From Candidatus Gastranaerophilales bacterium (GTDB lineage: Bacteria; Cyanobacteriota; Vampirovibrionia; Gastranaerophilales; Gastranaerophilaceae), in contig CALUSZ010000146.1 in NCBI GenBank assembly GCA_944323495.1, positions 1-14,871 of the forward strand: 14,871 nucleotides of DNA, written 5' to 3'. The position numbers and the translations under genes were made by a program. The notes under the pieces are model-generated. The model was not told where the DNA came from, ran no database searches, and saw only the letters and a program-made list of their open reading frames with translations. Shown piece by piece: positions 12,454 through 14,871 of the stretch (position 1 is its first letter; each line of letters begins with the position of its first letter).

Positions 12454-14535
12454 TTGGTCTTTTTCTTCAATCATTTTCTTTACAAGCTCAAAAGTTTCGG
12501 GGTAAACCTTTGCAATTGTGAATTCACTTTTGGCATCTCCTGTAACAAGCAGGCAATAGGCTTCTGCTACAAATTCATATACATTTTCTGCGCAGTAGCG
12601 GACATTTGAGTCCTCGGGTGCATACTTATCAAATTTTCTAAGCGCTTCACCTTGTTTAGCTTCGGTATCATATAAACTATCGCCACGATGTACAGAAGCT
12701 TTGATTGCTTCAATCTCGCGCTTATACTGTTCAGATTCTTTCTTGAAAGATTCTTCAAGCTCTTTATTAACGTCATTTAGATGCGTGTAATAGCTGTGTC
12801 CCGCTTCGTGTGCTATTCTGCGCTGTAAAATTGATACACTGGAAGCTTCCGGAGCAATGTAAATAACATTCTCCTCGGGCAGATATTCACCGTCCCCGCC
12901 TGTCGGTGGGTTTTGAAGAATAAGTTTTATACCCTTTTGGGCTATTCTGAATAACGCTTCCGGATTGGCTTCCGCAATAAATTTTGCTTCGCCTTTTGTC
13001 ATGCCGGAGGTATCTATGAAAAATTCTTTATCGTCTTTCTTAACAGAGATTTTATTATCTTGTATTGCTACATTATATGTAAAAATTCCTATTTGCTGCG
13101 TATACGCAGAGTCTGATAAATACTCTTTTGCTCCGACTTTGTATAATTTATCTGCAAAATCGGAATCTTCTATTTTAAAAAGAACATAATTTTCCTGACT
13201 GTCAGGATTATAACCGTTTACCCATTTATTATATTCCGGCTTTAAAGTAGAAAATTCTTCTTTTGAATATTCTTGAACATTACCTTTTTTCGTTACATAG
13301 ACTTTATCACCTTTAATTTCATATATAGTTTCAGAGCCGTCAGCACCGAAAACCACCTTCTTTTTATCGGAAGCAAAATCCTTTGATGCATTTGTCAAAT
13401 ATTCAATAGCGAAATCTCCGTTTTCAAGCTGTTCTGTCTTGTAACCATCTCCTTCAAGTATACCGGCATAACCCAGTTTATCTATTTCAGATTTTGCCTT
13501 ATCCGGAATGTTTTTGTCTTTTATTATTTCAATAGAAACCTCATTGCAATTTACGTTCAAATCGAAATCACGCCCAAGCACAGCTTCTTTGTTTAGTAAT
13601 TTTATTAAAAGTTTTTTAGTCTCATCTGACATTTTCAAAATTTGATTGCCATCAGCATTAGAAATATCTGTTATAACTCCTGTATCATCGAATGATATGG
13701 CAAAAGCTGTTTCGTTTGGCAGACCGGTGTTTATTGTAATTTGTGTTGGCATTTGAGTAAACTCTCCTGTATATGATACTTGGGTTTTACCGTATTTTAA
13801 TATACCTTTGCCCTCAGAAGGAATATGCGTATATGTATATCCTCCTTTATATTTTTCAGTCCATTCTTTAGTATTGCCGTTTTCATCAAATATGCTCATA
13901 GAAGTAACGAATTCACCAAACCCTCCCTGCTGCATATCTGTGTAGTTGTTGGTACTTTTTACAAGGTTTCCTTCAGAATCAAATTTATAAATTTTTTCTC
14001 CATAATCACCTCGTGCGATACTTTCATAGCCGTCATTTACCGCCTTTATAGATATATTATCTTCAAATTTAGCTATTTTCTCCAAGATATGTTTCGGAAT
14101 ACTTTCATTATTGGCTTCTAATGATTGTAGTTTATTTTCCAGCTCTGTTTTAATTAGAGCATCTATCTTTTCATCAGCAAGTTTTTTTAGATTTTCCAAT
14201 GCTTCTTTAAAATTATCAACAGTAATATCTTCTCCAAGTATCTTCTTAAATTGTTTTTCATTAAGGAAAACCTCTTTGGTTTTTGGCTCATAACTAAAGA
14301 AACGAGTCTCCATATTCATATCCCAGGTTGCACTAGCGACATTTATAGTTCCATCTTTTTTTGCATCATAAAAATCAAAGACAGAAAAGATTTTTTCCAT
14401 TAAGGCTTCTTTTGCAGTCCCTTTGTATTGTTTCATAAATTCGTCTTTTGAAATCCCTTGAATTTGATTCTGCTTAGAGTGGCTCTCAGTATAAATGCTT
14501 CTTATCAAAGAATCCAATGAATAATTATTGCTCAT
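12445..14535 (-). CDS. Large protein with lethal-factor-like zinc metallopeptidase domain
   Basis: This 696-aa protein has no signal peptide or membrane segment. The N-terminal part (1-160) is helical and holds a degenerate EF-hand-like loop, DAKKDGTINVAS (57-68). The middle (about 165-480) is beta-rich, with YD-like turns such as KFDSEGNLVKS (184-194) and IFDENGNTKEW. The C-terminal domain (about 510-690) has the zinc motif HEAGH (576-580) preceded by LQRRIA, and 78 residues later YEFVAEAY with E654. This agrees with the anthrax lethal factor/ATLF gluzincin pattern: HEFGH, then Y728 and E735 in NEAEFFAEAF, followed by PKTF. Here Y647 stands seven residues before E654, as Y728 does before E735, and YPETFELV follows. 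The link between the two halves of the site is about 29 residues longer than in lethal factor. An AAGGA ribosome site stands 11 bases before ATG. Function and export route unknown. Confidence 0.88.
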   Translation of the reverse strand: MSNNYSLDSLIRSIYTESHSKQNQIQGISKDEFMKQYKGTAKEALMEKIFSVFDFYDAKKDGTINVASATWDMNMETRFFSYEPKTKEVFLNEKQFKKILGEDITVDNFKEALENLKKLADEKIDALIKTELENKLQSLEANNESIPKHILEKIAKFEDNISIKAVNDGYESIARGDYGEKIYKFDSEGNLVKSTNNYTDMQQGGFGEFVTSMSIFDENGNTKEWTEKYKGGYTYTHIPSEGKGILKYGKTQVSYTGEFTQMPTQITINTGLPNETAFAISFDDTGVITDISNADGNQILKMSDETKKLLIKLLNKEAVLGRDFDLNVNCNEVSIEIIKDKNIPDKAKSEIDKLGYAGILEGDGYKTEQLENGDFAIEYLTNASKDFASDKKKVVFGADGSETIYEIKGDKVYVTKKGNVQEYSKEEFSTLKPEYNKWVNGYNPDSQENYVLFKIEDSDFADKLYKVGAKEYLSDSAYTQQIGIFTYNVAIQDNKISVKKDDKEFFIDTSGMTKGEAKFIAEANPEALFRIAQKGIKLILQNPPTGGDGEYLPEENVIYIAPEASSVSILQRRIAHEAGHSYYTHLNDVNKELEESFKKESEQYKREIEAIKASVHRGDSLYDTEAKQGEALRKFDKYAPEDSNVRYCAENVYEFVAEAYCLLVTGDAKSEFTIAKVYPETFELVKKMIEEKDQLN

Positions 14536-14574
14536 AATAAATTAGTTCCTTCATTTTTAATTTATGTGATATAA

Positions 14575-14583
14575 AATATAACA
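14575..14583 (-). promoter_or_regulatory. Extended -10 promoter for the metallopeptidase gene
   Basis: The minus strand reads TGTTATATT, an extended -10 with one mismatch, with no convincing -35. The leader would be about 32 bases long and contains the AAGGA ribosome site. The region is very AT-rich, so chance matches are common. Confidence 0.4.
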
Positions 14584-14670
14584 TAATACAACATTGGTAA
14601 GTATAAATCTTTGCCTTACTTATTCTCATATACGGCATATTCCTGCTAAAACTTTAATCATATTTCAATA

Positions 14671-14700
14671 TTGTTACAAAAATTTACGTTATTATATAGT
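14671..14700 (+). promoter_or_regulatory. Possible promoter for the pseudouridine synthase gene
   Basis: TTGTTA (14671-14676) and TATAGT (14695-14700) are spaced 18 bases. The predicted start lies about five bases before the ATG at 14712 and no ribosome site is seen, so the leader is absent or minimal. Confidence 0.4.
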
Positions 14701-14711
14701 AGAATTAAGTT

Positions 14712-14871
14712 ATGGTAAGACTAAATAAATATCTTGCATCTGCAGGGATTTGTTCCAGAAGAAAAGCTGATGAGCTTATTCTCGCAGGGCGGGTTCGTGT
14801 TAATGATAAAAAGATTGAAGAATTAGGATTTTATGTTCGTGAAAAAGACAGGGTTTATGTGGATGATAAGC
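14712..14871 (+). CDS. RsuA/RluB-family pseudouridine synthase, N-terminal part
   Basis: The first 53 codons are in the window and the gene continues past the right edge. The translation begins MVRLNKYLASAGICSRRKAD and continues to ELILAGRVRVNDKKIEELGF and VREKDRVYVDDK. This is a typical S4 RNA-binding domain at the start of rRNA pseudouridine synthases of the RsuA/RluB/RluE group, which isomerise specific uridines in 16S or 23S rRNA. The catalytic domain is not in view, so RluB cannot be told from RsuA. The start has no ribosome site; see the promoter entry. Confidence 0.9.
   Translation, partial: MVRLNKYLASAGICSRRKADELILAGRVRVNDKKIEELGFYVREKDRVYVDDK

Noticed and set aside
13825..14121. Plus-strand open frame of 98 codons with hydrophobic start
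   Set aside because: It is antisense to the metallopeptidase gene; its Phe/Ile richness comes from the complement of Lys/Glu codons, not from a membrane protein.
1..14871. CRISPR array, tRNA, rRNA, insertion sequence or prophage
   Set aside because: No regularly spaced direct repeats, cloverleaf-like GTTC sequence blocks, transposase, integrase or phage structural motifs were seen.

Overview
The window reads as a chromosomal segment of an AT-rich, anaerobic, flagellated bacterium. The gene mix is a ferredoxin-linked 2-oxoacid oxidoreductase, a flagellin, a Ski2-like helicase of the type common in cyanobacteria, YD-repeat and EF-hand-like hypothetical proteins, and very compact spacing. It most resembles the non-photosynthetic gut relatives of cyanobacteria (Vampirovibrionia/Melainabacteria, Gastranaerophilales). 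That assignment is inferred from protein character alone; a clostridial or other Gram-positive-like source cannot be excluded without a database search. No rRNA, tRNA, CRISPR array, insertion sequence or prophage gene is visible. No gene-free stretch exceeds 300 bases; the longest are about 180 bases (1735-1914 and 14536-14711) and hold promoters.

Layout. Positions 1-1734 (minus strand) hold a 2-oxoacid:ferredoxin oxidoreductase operon in the order ferredoxin, alpha subunit (VorB-like), beta subunit; the last runs off the left edge. From 1915 a flagellin gene runs rightward with a structured leader rich in GGA motifs and a strong terminator. A DSHCT/Ski2-like RNA helicase follows from its own promoter (2897-5191). 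Positions 5193-6817 (minus) hold a tiny basic protein (52 aa), a strongly acidic protein with a duplicated RWYD motif, and a small YD-repeat protein. Positions 6875-9542 (minus) hold an OmpR-type response regulator, RmuC and a YccA/Bax-inhibitor-1 membrane protein. A divergent ABC exporter (9633-11372) meets a 50-aa hypothetical gene and a glyoxalase-I-like gene, both on the minus strand. The glyoxalase gene diverges from a YbgC-type thioesterase gene (12040-12453). That gene ends head-on against a 696-aa protein (12445-14535, minus) whose C-terminus looks like an anthrax-lethal-factor-type zinc peptidase. The right edge cuts an RsuA/RluB pseudouridine synthase gene.

How the parts act together. 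The oxidoreductase points to ferredoxin-based fermentation of amino-acid-derived 2-oxoacids. The flagellin implies motility and keeps the segment that TLR5 recognises in other flagellins. The leader of the flagellin mRNA has the layout of a CsrA-type translational switch. Several promoters are extended -10 elements (TGnTATAAT) without a clear -35, and at least two genes (ABC exporter, ybgC) appear to make leaderless mRNAs. The exporter's promoter carries a T9 run in its spacer and may be phase-variable. The most unusual protein is the lethal-factor-like metallopeptidase candidate.
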